Positions 5,276-13,189 of a DNA stretch of 23,267 bases are shown here, in pieces. The notes under the pieces are model-generated. The model did not search any database and was not told the DNA's origin. It saw only the letters and a program-made list of their open reading frames with translations. Location: positions 1 to 23,267 of the IMG/VR virus record IMGVR_UViG_3300024346_000533; one strand, written 5' to 3'. Position 1 is the first letter of the stretch, and each line of letters starts with the position of its first letter. This DNA is from a virus. A program made the translations under genes and the position numbers.

Positions 5276-7264
5276 TTAGCCTTCACACGCTCGGCATTCA
5301 TCGCCTTCTTCTACATCTAATGGCTTATTTAAAAATTCCATCAATTCATTGTATCCACCAACATACTCACCTGAAATATAGATTTGCGGAACACTCTTGA
5401 CATCTTTACGTCCAGTTACTTCTGCGGCTGTCTTGCCGATCTCTTTGAGGTCTATCTTATCATAAGGAATACCTCGTAACTTTAACTCTTCCATTGCCAT
5501 AGAACAGAACGGACAATCTTTCTTAGAATACACGATAGTACGCATATCTCCTGCTAGTGCTACTCGCTCGACTTTCTCACTAACATTCTCTGCACGTTGT
5601 TTTGCTTCTGTACGCAGATAATACAGACCTTTTAGACCTTCTTTCCATGCACGTAAATGTACTTGATTGACATACGATTTAGGTGCGCCTGATGGGAAGA
5701 ATAGATTCACAGATTGACCTTGACAGATATATTTTTGTCTGTCTGCGGCATGCTGTACAACCCAGTTTTGATCTAGTTCATCGGCAGTCTTAAAGATTGC
5801 CTTTTCGCCTTCTGTCAGGAAGGGCAGGTGTTGAACTGAACCTTTTCTAGTAATAATAGAAGTCCAATTAGTGTCATTGTTTTCTCCTTTGAGTTCAAGC
5901 ACTTCTTCTAGATACTTGTTCTTCACTAAGAAAGAACCAGCACGTGTACGATGTGTGTATGCATTAGCTTTCAATGGCTCAATAGACGGAGACGTTGAAA
6001 GAATAACACCAGAACTAGCATTAGGTGCGATAGCAAGAAGATGTGAGTTTCTACGTCCACTGCCTACACCATCAAGATAGTCACCACGTTCTTCAGCAAG
6101 TTTCTCTGTCTCTTCTACTGCTTGACTCTTAATGTGATTGAATACTACATCGTTAATCTCTTTCGCTAGTTCAGACTCCCAAGCCACTTTGTGCTTCTGT
6201 AGAAGTGAGTGAAAGCCCATTGCACCAAGACCAATACTACGTTCTCTGGCAGCCGAGTATTTCGCACGTGTAATAGTGTCGGGTGCATTCTCAATAAAGT
6301 ATTCTAATACATTATCAAGCATACGAACCAAATCTTTTACAATAGACGTATCTTTCCAATCATCATAATACTCTAAGTTCAACGAAGATAGACAACACAC
6401 CGCAGTACGTTCAGCAGACGTTGGAAGATGAATCTCATTACACAAGTTAGATCCATTGATCTTCAGACCTAGATCCTTAAGAGGCTGAGGTAGATCATTG
6501 TTAGCAGTATCAATGAAGTTTAGATATGGCTCACCTGTACGAAAACGAATCTCCATGATACGTTCCCATAGCTTACGGGCATCAACACTTTCTTTAACTT
6601 TGCCATCTTTCGGGTCTTTCAGATCCCAAGTGCCGCCATTACTTACAGCTTCCATGAATGCATCTGATACATTGATTGCGTTATGTAAGTTAAGTGCCTT
6701 ACGTTGAACGTCACCTGTCGGAATTCTCATGTTCAAGAACTCGATAATATCTGGGTGAGATACGTCCATATATGCCGCATAAGAACCCTTACGAGTCTTA
6801 CCTTGACGATACGCAATCATATCAGCATCTACTGTATGTAAGAATGGCATAGGACCAGGTGCAATATCGCTTACTGTACGAACATCAGACCAATGACCAC
6901 CAACACCACCACCGTAGACTGACAACCATCGCAATTCAGCAGTATGATCAATTAGACCTTCTAGAGTGTCTGGTACATAAGTTAGAAAACAAGAGATCGG
7001 CATGCCTTTGCCTTGCTTAGATCCATTAGGAGCATTTGATAATACGGGTGACGCAAACATGAACCATTTGTTCGATACATAGTTGTACAATCGTTGTGCT
7101 AAATCTTCATCCATATCATCTTTGTATTTTGACCACGCAGTAGCGGCACGTTTGTATGCCTCTTGAGGTGATGATTCATACTCTGTTAAATAAAAATCCT
7201 TAAGCATACCTACAGCGTAGTCTGCTAAAAGATCATCTTTACTCTTGTCTATTCTTATAGTCAT
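5276..7264 (-). CDS. nrdA: Ribonucleotide reductase alpha subunit with inserted glutaredoxin domain
   Basis: 662 aa. The catalytic core shows the redox Cys92 in ISCFLTY, active-site Asn273, Cys275 and Glu277 in NLCNE, the second redox Cys290/291, and the radical-relay pair YY in KGLYYLRTEA. The N-terminal ATP-cone is missing, so dATP overall inhibition is probably lost. From residue ~574 a complete glutaredoxin domain follows: CPFC (584-587), SVPQ cis-Pro, GGY. The normal NrdA CxxC swinging tail (CRAC, 657-660) comes after it, so the reductant is built into the protein just before the tail. The start is ATG 7264, 13 nt after the thyA stop; an in-frame GTG at 7306 lies inside thyA and has no advantage. 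Confidence 0.93.
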   Translation of the reverse strand: MTIRIDKSKDDLLADYAVGMLKDFYLTEYESSPQEAYKRAATAWSKYKDDMDEDLAQRLYNYVSNKWFMFASPVLSNAPNGSKQGKGMPISCFLTYVPDTLEGLIDHTAELRWLSVYGGGVGGHWSDVRTVSDIAPGPMPFLHTVDADMIAYRQGKTRKGSYAAYMDVSHPDIIEFLNMRIPTGDVQRKALNLHNAINVSDAFMEAVSNGGTWDLKDPKDGKVKESVDARKLWERIMEIRFRTGEPYLNFIDTANNDLPQPLKDLGLKINGSNLCNEIHLPTSAERTAVCCLSSLNLEYYDDWKDTSIVKDLVRMLDNVLEYFIENAPDTITRAKYSAARERSIGLGAMGFHSLLQKHKVAWESELAKEINDVVFNHIKSQAVEETEKLAEERGDYLDGVGSGRRNSHLLAIAPNASSGVILSTSPSIEPLKANAYTHRTRAGSFLVKNKYLEEVLELKGENNDTNWTSIITRKGSVQHLPFLTEGEKAIFKTADELDQNWVVQHAADRQKYICQGQSVNLFFPSGAPKSYVNQVHLRAWKEGLKGLYYLRTEAKQRAENVSEKVERVALAGDMRTIVYSKKDCPFCSMAMEELKLRGIPYDKIDLKEIGKTAAEVTGRKDVKSVPQIYISGEYVGGYNELMEFLNKPLDVEEGDECRACEG

Positions 7265-7277
7265 CTTTGGTTCCGTT

Positions 7278-8156
7278 CTAAATGGCCATCTCTGCTTTGA
7301 TGGCACTTAATGGGTTATAATTATCTAGCTGGAAGTCAGAGACGTCCAAGCCCAGTACTTCTTCAAGAGAAGAAAAGTCTTTAATGATATTCAGTGTGGG
7401 TAACTCTTGCGGGGTTCGCTGTAGTTGTGTGTTCACTGCTTCATAGTGTGTAGTATATATATGTGCATCCCCAACCGTAAGTACGAAATCCTGTACTTCT
7501 AAGTTGGTTATTTTTGCTATAATATGAGTCAATAAAGAGTAGCTTGCAATGTTAAAGGGTACACCTAAAAACAAGTCTGCGCTTCTCTGATACATCTGAC
7601 AACTCAATTTTCCATTACTAACATAGAACTGTGCCAATGTGTGACACGGTGGCAAAGCCATCTTGTCGATCTGATTAGGATTCCATGCACTTAGAATCAA
7701 TCTACGACTGTCTGGGTTTGTCTTTATCTCATTGATAAGCCACTCAATCTGATCAGTACCTTTAAGATGTGGCGCACTATTGTAAATCTCACCGCCAAAG
7801 TTTCTCCACTGAAAACCATAGACTGGACCTAACATTCCGTCAGAGTAGCCAAGTTCTTTGCCTTGATTCTCTGCATTGTCAGTCCAGATAGTTCTCTTCT
7901 CAGTTAGTTCTGATCTATCTTTTCCATAAGTTATTTCTGCTAATCTACGCTCGTTCATAGAGCCTTCGAGAAACCATAGTAACTCACCGACAACTGACTT
8001 CCAAGCTAACTTCTTAGTTGTAACAGCCGGAAAGCCTTTTGTCAAGTCAAATCGCATCTGATAGCCAAAGATACTTTTAGTACCTGTACCAGTGCGATCA
8101 GTTTTTTCCTCGCCTGAGGACAATACGTCTGCTAACGCTTTCAAATAAATGTTCAT
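7278..8156 (-). CDS. thyA: Thymidylate synthase (ThyA type)
   Basis: 292 aa folate-dependent thymidylate synthase making dTMP from dUMP with methylene-THF. Arg21 (RTGTGTKS) binds phosphate, LPPCHT holds the nucleophile Cys171, YQRSADLFLGVPFNIASY is the conserved substrate block, and HIYTTHYE is near the C-terminus. The length is normal and there is no sign of an intron, unlike T4 td. It overlaps the DHFR gene by ATGA, a coupling that makes sense because the reaction produces DHF. Confidence 0.96.
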   Translation of the reverse strand: MNIYLKALADVLSSGEEKTDRTGTGTKSIFGYQMRFDLTKGFPAVTTKKLAWKSVVGELLWFLEGSMNERRLAEITYGKDRSELTEKRTIWTDNAENQGKELGYSDGMLGPVYGFQWRNFGGEIYNSAPHLKGTDQIEWLINEIKTNPDSRRLILSAWNPNQIDKMALPPCHTLAQFYVSNGKLSCQMYQRSADLFLGVPFNIASYSLLTHIIAKITNLEVQDFVLTVGDAHIYTTHYEAVNTQLQRTPQELPTLNIIKDFSSLEEVLGLDVSDFQLDNYNPLSAIKAEMAI

Positions 8157-8626
8157 AGTGATCTTCTATACTTTTCAATTCGTAAGTTCTTATCTACATC
8201 GTAGGATTTAAAGTATAGTTCGAAGTCTACTAAATCACTTATACGAGTATCACAATCGTACACTCCATTGATACGACTAATCCACACTTCTTCACACATG
8301 TACATTAGTTCATCAAACGTATGTTTACCGCCAATGATCCAAATGTCTTGATTAAACTCTTTAATGTGCTGTTCTACTGATTTAACTGAATGTAATACTA
8401 CATTAGGACCAGCTGGTATATTTTGAGATGATATAACAATGTTGTAACGATTAGGAAGAGGCTTAGGCATCTTATGATCGTTCCACGTTCTTCTGCCCAT
8501 AATTACAACATCACCGTCTGTACACTTTTTAAACCACCTTAAGTCTTCTGAGTTATGCGCCCATGGCAGAGTACCCGTCTTGCCAATTCCATTTTCTCTA
8601 TCACATGCAAAGATTGCTCTGATCAA
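8153..8626 (-). CDS. folA: Dihydrofolate reductase (TTG start)
   Basis: 157 aa DHFR regenerating THF for ThyA. Seen: NGIGKTGTLPW (12-22), the Asp28 that fits the catalytic acid position (LPWAHNSEDLRWF), VIMGRRTW (41-48) and WIIGG near residue 97. No ATG gives this N-terminus; the reading frame begins at TTG with GGAG 7 nt upstream. A 6-codon minicistron, ATG (8643) to TGA (8623), overlaps both the primase stop (TAATG) and the DHFR TTG (TTGA), so re-initiation could set DHFR level (inference). Confidence 0.92.
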   Translation of the reverse strand: MIRAIFACDRENGIGKTGTLPWAHNSEDLRWFKKCTDGDVVIMGRRTWNDHKMPKPLPNRYNIVISSQNIPAGPNVVLHSVKSVEQHIKEFNQDIWIIGGKHTFDELMYMCEEVWISRINGVYDCDTRISDLVDFELYFKSYDVDKNLRIEKYRRSL

Positions 8627-8642
8627 TTCACTTCTCCATCCA

Positions 8643-9689
8643 TTAGCATTTTCTCCAATATGTAAGTTGTAACTTGCCCTCTAAGCCAGAGAACGTATTA
8701 TTATCTATAATTAACTCAAGTGAAGCTTGCGTTACTCCAGTCATTATAACATCATTTATATCTTTCTGCAATACATTTTTAGGCCAGATACAAACTTTAT
8801 ATCCTCTATCTAGGCACTTTTCCATACGTGCAACGATCTCTTTGTTTCGAGGCTCATTGTCGAATATGAAGACTGCATTCTCTGTACTCTCTAGTCCACT
8901 TGCATTGCCATCGGCGCCAGCCATAGCAACTGCATTACTCAGAAACAGACTGTCGATAGGACCTTCTGCTACGTAATACTTCTTAGAAAAGTCTACATCA
9001 TCTAAGCCAAAAACTTTAGGCATATTCTCATCAATCATGATAGTGATGTATCTTAACTCATCATTACCAAACGCCCTAGCATTAAAGCCAAATAGATTAC
9101 CTGCTTTGTCTATGAATGGCATTATCAATCTAGGCTTATCGTTCTCTACAGTAGGAAGCTTGCCAGGTATGATCGAATTTACCCACTCATTAAATTTTGG
9201 TGCGTAGTATAATTTATATTGTTTCGATGCTGGGATCTGTCGATTTTGCACATAAATCTTACTTTTATGCGAATAATTTAGCTGAGATATCTTTTTTATT
9301 TTGAGTAGAGGCGAGCCCTTCTTACGAAAGTTGGGCGCTTTCATTTGAAGCTTATCAAGAGGCTTGATTGGTTCTTCTTTCTTCTTCTGAAAGAGTTCCC
9401 TCTTCTGTCCCATCTCTAGTGCAGTATCGATCACATACTCATTGAATAAGTTATGGTCAACTGCTCTTAAGAAGTTACGCATCCCGTGAGACGCATTACA
9501 GTTATGGCAGTAGAATATTGCGCTATTGTCTTTCTCTAGAATCCACCCACGTGCCTTCATCTTCGACTTCTGTGAATCGCCACAGATAGGGCAACGAAAG
9601 TTTGCTCTATAAGGAGAATGTGATTTTATTGAGAAGCGTTCTAGGCGAGTAGACAAGATGCCAGAATACTTTAGGTCTGTAATATTCAA
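8643..9689 (-). CDS. 61: T4 gp61-like DNA primase (TTG start)
   Basis: 348 aa primase that lays RNA primers for lagging-strand synthesis with the replicative helicase. N-terminal zinc finger: CPIC (33-36) and CHNC (61-64). TOPRIM catalytic elements: VAEGPIDSLF (Glu242), FDNEPRNKE (Asp277) and KDINDV (Asp310, Asp313). A Lys-rich linker (about 95-145) separates the zinc and catalytic parts. No ATG is available; TTG at 9689 has GGAG 6 nt upstream and stop codons lie in frame a few codons earlier. It is the first gene after consensus promoter P4 and heads the nucleotide-metabolism operon. Confidence 0.92.
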   Translation of the reverse strand: MNITDLKYSGILSTRLERFSIKSHSPYRANFRCPICGDSQKSKMKARGWILEKDNSAIFYCHNCNASHGMRNFLRAVDHNLFNEYVIDTALEMGQKRELFQKKKEEPIKPLDKLQMKAPNFRKKGSPLLKIKKISQLNYSHKSKIYVQNRQIPASKQYKLYYAPKFNEWVNSIIPGKLPTVENDKPRLIMPFIDKAGNLFGFNARAFGNDELRYITIMIDENMPKVFGLDDVDFSKKYYVAEGPIDSLFLSNAVAMAGADGNASGLESTENAVFIFDNEPRNKEIVARMEKCLDRGYKVCIWPKNVLQKDINDVIMTGVTQASLELIIDNNTFSGLEGKLQLTYWRKC

Positions 9690-9724
9690 ATGAAACTCCG
9701 CTGTTGTATTAGACTATAAGTGTC

Positions 9725-9752
9725 ATTATACACTATTGGAGCGTGGTGTCAA
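9725..9752 (-). promoter_or_regulatory. Early sigma70-type promoter P4 (primase operon)
   Basis: Minus strand TTGACA (9752-9747), 16 nt, TATAAT (9730-9725), both perfect hexamers. The predicted start is around 9718, about 28 nt before the primase TTG. It marks the border between the late block on the right and the early/middle replication block on the left. Confidence 0.85.
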
Positions 9753-9758
9753 GACATA

Positions 9759-10211
9759 TTATCTGAGAATATGTAAAAAACCTTCTAGTTCAGCTAATAG
9801 GAATCCCACAACGGTAGCGCCACCTAACATGACCCATTTCCACTTCTCTAGTGTAGTAATACGATCATTCATCTTGGTGATGTATTGCTCACTTCGCTCA
9901 TCATGTTCTTTAAGAAATGTCATGAGAGTGTTGTGGTGAAATTCTGCTGTTTCCTTGTTTTCAGCATCTTTTTGAGAGATTCGTTTGTGAAGTAAATCTA
10001 CCTCTTTTTCTGCTAGCCGCTTACGCTCTACTAGATCCAATTCGGTGTCTTTGATCTCGCTTGCATGAACTGCAAGTATCTGGGAAATACCATTAGTCGC
10101 ATCAGCAATCTTATCGATTGCGATATCAAGTCTACCTAGTAGACCTTGTATATTAGATACGTCTTTCTTAAGGATCTCAACGTCTGTCCTGACAGTATTT
10201 AAATCGCTCAT
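9759..10211 (-). CDS. Coiled-coil protein with C-terminal membrane anchor
   Basis: 150 aa. Residues 1-120 are a long, charged heptad-like helix; residues ~124-141 (WKWVMLGGATVVGFLLAE) form one membrane segment preceded by Trp-Lys-Trp. The layout resembles XhlA-type hemolysin-like phage proteins and C-tail anchored lysis accessories, but the sequence alone does not prove a lysis role. It ends the late transcription unit, 3 nt after the preceding gene. A 7-bp AT-rich hairpin (9754-9774) straddles its stop. Confidence 0.7.
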   Translation of the reverse strand: MSDLNTVRTDVEILKKDVSNIQGLLGRLDIAIDKIADATNGISQILAVHASEIKDTELDLVERKRLAEKEVDLLHKRISQKDAENKETAEFHHNTLMTFLKEHDERSEQYITKMNDRITTLEKWKWVMLGGATVVGFLLAELEGFLHILR

Positions 10212-10214
10212 TTA

Positions 10215-10781
10215 TTAACCCTTGGTATTTGCGCCGAGTAAAGTCACTCGGTCTTTGAATCTTTTCACAACTGGAGAAGACTTCTTACGCTTCTTCTGTT
10301 GTGCTACACTAACACCGGGTTCTCCGTCAGCTCCAACTCCAATTCCTGCGATATTTCCACCACCTGCTGAATTAGCTGGAGCATCTTCTTCAAATGCCCG
10401 TTCAAATAATTGATCCACATCAAACTGCGTGGATTCGACAAGTGACATATATTCCATTAACTTTTCTTCAAGGTGCTCTTCCGTGAGAGTTTCTCCTTGA
10501 TCTAAAATGGTACTGTGTTCTTTTATGAGATAGAGAGCCGCGGCGTAAGACCCAAGTCTTGTTTTACCGCCAGGTACCTTCTCAATCAATCTCTTTAATT
10601 TAGTAATCATGATGTCGAATATTCCATACGCATCCTTCTCTTCACGTGTCGTAAAGTCTCTGCGCTTCTTTAGCTGTACACCTTTATCGTCAATAATGCC
10701 CAACTCATGCGCCTTCCATTCAGTAAACGGCGTAGCGAGTCTGCGGATAAATTGATATACTAAAAAAAGATCGACTATCAT
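10215..10781 (-). CDS. Conserved phage structural-region protein (188 aa)
   Basis: 188 aa, conserved in marine T4-like phages as far as I recall, with no established function. The N-terminus has a hydrophobic helix (VDLFLVYQFI) and RRLATPFTEWKA; a second block, KVPGGKTRLGSYAAALYLIK, is helical and basic. The C-terminal third is low-complexity, Gly/Ala-rich, then a basic KKRKKSS stretch. Its ATG overlaps the stop of the 124-aa gene (ATGA), and both follow the late promoter at 11204-11211, so it is likely a virion or assembly protein. Confidence 0.7.
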   Translation of the reverse strand: MIVDLFLVYQFIRRLATPFTEWKAHELGIIDDKGVQLKKRRDFTTREEKDAYGIFDIMITKLKRLIEKVPGGKTRLGSYAAALYLIKEHSTILDQGETLTEEHLEEKLMEYMSLVESTQFDVDQLFERAFEEDAPANSAGGGNIAGIGVGADGEPGVSVAQQKKRKKSSPVVKRFKDRVTLLGANTKG

Positions 10782-11152
10782 AATTCTCTTAACTCTTTTA
10801 TAATTCTAAGGTCTAAAGGTATCTCGGATGATATAATTTTCTTATCACTATATTCTACTACGTCAGGCATGAAAGCTAGAAAGACTACAAAAGGTTTTAA
10901 AAACTGATGATAGTCTTCTAGTTTGTAAAATAACATAGTGGTCGCTGAATAACCAAAACAGTTATACAATACGGTTAGATGATTCAATATCAGTCTTACC
11001 TTTAAATCGTCATCGTCATCATATCGCTTAAACAATCTTTTCAGATGTTGAAATCGTTTAAGATCGTCATAAAATTCTTCTGAAGATGCGGCCATTCTAA
11101 TATCGTAATATTTGGCAGCATACAACAAAAAGCTGTCTTCGTCAAGTTTCAT
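10778..11152 (-). CDS. DUF7207-like conserved phage protein (124 aa)
   Basis: 124 aa all-helical protein with FQHLKRLFKRY followed by an Asp run, then VRLILNHLTVLYNCFG and a Phe/Leu-rich C-terminus. I recognise this as the small protein called DUF7207 in marine T4-like myoviruses; the function is unknown. It is the first gene after a perfect late promoter (11204-11211), about 46 nt from the predicted start point, so it is late-expressed and probably structural or assembly-related. Confidence 0.7.
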   Translation of the reverse strand: MKLDEDSFLLYAAKYYDIRMAASSEEFYDDLKRFQHLKRLFKRYDDDDDLKVRLILNHLTVLYNCFGYSATTMLFYKLEDYHQFLKPFVVFLAFMPDVVEYSDKKIISSEIPLDLRIIKELREL

Positions 11153-11176
11153 AGTTTATTCACCTTTAGTTATAAT

Positions 11177-11202
11177 ACTGAAGAGCTTTATTGCTCTCCA
11201 GT
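11177..11202 (-). terminator. Hairpin, candidate terminator overlapping a late promoter start
   Basis: ACTGGAGAGC / GCTCTTCAGT form a 10-bp stem (one G-U pair in the minus-strand RNA) around loop AATAAA. The bases after it are AU-rich but not a U-run. Read-through RNA from the right would form the whole stem; RNA starting at the late promoter (start near 11198) would lack most of the first arm. Confidence 0.55.
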
Positions 11203-11203
11203 A

Positions 11204-11211
11204 TATTTATA
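11204..11211 (-). promoter_or_regulatory. T4-type late promoter
   Basis: Perfect TATAAATA on the minus strand between two late genes, 52 nt before the ATG of the 124-aa gene. Confidence 0.8.
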
Positions 11212-11223
11212 ACTATCAGCGGA

Positions 11224-11517
11224 TTAACTATCAGCTACAACTGCGTCTTCGTCAGCAGTAACACCAGTAGTACCAGCATCGCCTGCAGTGGCTGCAGTAA
11301 CACCCATAGCTACAAGAGTTTCGGCTTTGTGTCGAGTTGCGCCAGTTCCATCAGTGTAAGTTGAATAAAGATTCCACCCACCAGTATTTAGACCCTTTGC
11401 TTTGTTAGCCGCTATACCTGCTTCAGTGATATCGACAAAGTAACATTTTGCGTTGTCAGCCGTACTCAAATGAGACGGAATATCTGCATCAACGTCTGTG
11501 TTTCCCCATAGTGCCAT
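11224..11517 (-). CDS. Putative virion structural protein (97 aa, MALWG family)
   Basis: 97 aa with N-terminus MALWGNTDVDAD, a central block AKCYFVDITEAGIAANKAKG followed by GGWNLYSTYTDGTGATRHKAE, and an Ala/Thr/Asp-rich tail. Proteins with this start recur in cyanophage-type myoviruses near head and neck genes and are usually called structural; the exact role is unknown to me. It has an excellent AAGGAG site, and an AATAAATA late-promoter variant lies 29 nt upstream. Confidence 0.7.
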   Translation of the reverse strand: MALWGNTDVDADIPSHLSTADNAKCYFVDITEAGIAANKAKGLNTGGWNLYSTYTDGTGATRHKAETLVAMGVTAATAGDAGTTGVTADEDAVVADS

Positions 11518-11545
11518 TTTATTTCTCCTTTTAAATGGTTCTTAG

Positions 11546-11553
11546 TATTTATT
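11546..11553 (-). promoter_or_regulatory. Variant late promoter (AATAAATA)
   Basis: Minus strand AATAAATA, one base from the T4 late element, 29 nt before the MALWG gene. The same variant is at 14002-14009 at a similar distance (30 nt) from its gene. Confidence 0.5.
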
Positions 11554-13189
11554 GAACGTAACAGTTCAGTTCGTATTTTGCGCCCATGTTATACACTTGA
11601 ATTTGTAAAAACTTGCGAGTGGGCTTGCCATTCTTAGTTAATTTGATAGAGTATCTGTTAGTTTTGTCTTTACTTGGCTTTTTAGGACCAGTAGCGACTT
11701 TATCAGACCAATCATCTTCATCAACGTCATAACCTTGTTTCTTAGCGACTGCAATTGCTTCTTGTACTGCACCGCTAAAAGTATTGTGATGTAGCTTGTA
11801 GCTAGGTGCTTCTTGAAGGTTCTGTTCAGCCATTAGTTCATTAGTAACTTCTTCACCTAACATCTTAGACGCTTGCTTAATACCTACAGTTTGAAACTTT
11901 CCAGATTCATCTGTGATACGAAACGAGAATTTACCGTTATCGAAGTTAATATCTACATCAAACTTTTTGTTGCCTTTGCCACGTATACCAGTTGCAGAGA
12001 TAGAGCCTTTAGCTTTACCTTTCTGAATTTGTGGTGGTCTAGCTTCTTGAACAACCTCTTCATTATAACCAGGCTTAATAGCTAAGAGACCCATCTTAGA
12101 TTTAGGCACTTTTAGCATCTTGGCAGCCTTCATCTTGGCTCCGTATAGATCATTTGCTTCACTCTTTTTGATCTCTACTTTTTTACCGTTATAAATTGCT
12201 ACCCATCCAGCCATCTTAGATTCATCAAGATTTTCTGGGCTATGTGGCTTACCACACGATTCACAGATTTTCTTTCCGCACTCACATCCGCAATCACAAT
12301 AATCTTCTTCAGCTTCATTGAGTTGCTTTTTTAGTTTCTCAATTTTTTTCTGAATAGCAAACTTTTTCATTTTGACAGAAGAAGTATTGCCAAAGAAACT
12401 CTTAAGATACTTCTCTGCTTGATCAATTTGCTTTTGAATCTTAGCCTTGTCTACTCCCTCAGTTAGAGGCGTAGTATCAATTTCCACTGATTCGCTAAAT
12501 CGCTTATTGGATCTAAGTGCTTTATCTAGCTTATCCATAGACGCTCTTGGACCTGAAACAATAAAGTCAGTGCCCTTTGGAGTTCCTTTGATAATCATCT
12601 TAAATTGGCCGACAGATTTAATAAGCTTTTCAAAGTCATCTACGTCTTTATGTGGAACAGCTTTGAATGTTACTTGATCATGACCAGGAGTACGCCTTGC
12701 TTCATCCAGTTCAACTTCTTCACGCATAGTTTTCAGAGCATGTACCATATCTTTGTATGATTTACTCATTGCAGTTTGAAGTTTCTCTTTAGTATCTGGC
12801 TTACGAAAAGAAGCAAACTTCTTAAGTGCAAGTTCAATTACTTTTGGAGGTAACTTAGCTTTCTTACCGTCAGCAAATTGAATAGGAAGATTACCTCTCA
12901 CGTCAGCCGCTTTACGCAACTGCATGATAATGTTCATCTTAGCGCCAGCTTTATCTTTGTCAGTTGCGACCATATCAAAGTCAGCAGGATCAAACTTCTC
13001 ATTCACATCTTCGTTTTGACGCTTAAGTACCGCCCTAACTTGTGGATGATCAGACAATCCTTTTTTCATCTTCTCAATAGCTTTGACTGCACCAGTCATG
13101 TTGCCACCAGCATAGCGTTTATCAGACGCAATACCAATCGCTTGCTTGACATGCATAGGACTAAATCTTTCGTTTAGTTCGTTAGTCAT
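11549..13189 (-). CDS. Multi-module capsid-associated polyprotein (546 aa), predicted prohead-protease substrate
   Basis: 546 aa made of distinct modules separated by [L/V]-x-E junctions: LDE163|A, LTE244|G, LNE292|A, LDE323|S, VQE382|A and LQE460|A. The T4 prohead protease gp21 cuts after [LI]-x-E, so the protein may be cut into about seven pieces. Modules: 1-163 helical and basic with GGNMTGAVKAIEKMKKGL; 164-244 alpha/beta; 245-292 coiled coil; 293-323 Cys cluster CDCGCECG...CESCGKPH; 324-382 starting MAGWVAIYNGKKVEI; 383-460 beta-rich; 461-546 starting SYKLHHNTFSGA. Several modules recur in other marine myoviruses (recollection). GGAGG precedes the ATG, and the upstream gene ends 1 nt before it. 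Confidence 0.8.
   Translation of the reverse strand: MTNELNERFSPMHVKQAIGIASDKRYAGGNMTGAVKAIEKMKKGLSDHPQVRAVLKRQNEDVNEKFDPADFDMVATDKDKAGAKMNIIMQLRKAADVRGNLPIQFADGKKAKLPPKVIELALKKFASFRKPDTKEKLQTAMSKSYKDMVHALKTMREEVELDEARRTPGHDQVTFKAVPHKDVDDFEKLIKSVGQFKMIIKGTPKGTDFIVSGPRASMDKLDKALRSNKRFSESVEIDTTPLTEGVDKAKIQKQIDQAEKYLKSFFGNTSSVKMKKFAIQKKIEKLKKQLNEAEEDYCDCGCECGKKICESCGKPHSPENLDESKMAGWVAIYNGKKVEIKKSEANDLYGAKMKAAKMLKVPKSKMGLLAIKPGYNEEVVQEARPPQIQKGKAKGSISATGIRGKGNKKFDVDINFDNGKFSFRITDESGKFQTVGIKQASKMLGEEVTNELMAEQNLQEAPSYKLHHNTFSGAVQEAIAVAKKQGYDVDEDDWSDKVATGPKKPSKDKTNRYSIKLTKNGKPTRKFLQIQVYNMGAKYELNCYVQ

Noticed and set aside
5871-6707. Plus-strand open frames inside nrdA
   Set aside because: Antisense shadows of a strongly conserved gene; no promoter or ribosome binding site.
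7265-7306. Longer nrdA start (GTG at 7306)
   Set aside because: Lies within the thyA coding sequence; the ATG at 7264 gives a clean 13-nt spacing and a normal N-terminus.
11873-13177. Plus-strand open frames opposite the 546-aa gene
   Set aside because: Shadows produced by Lys/Glu-rich coding on the minus strand; no independent support.
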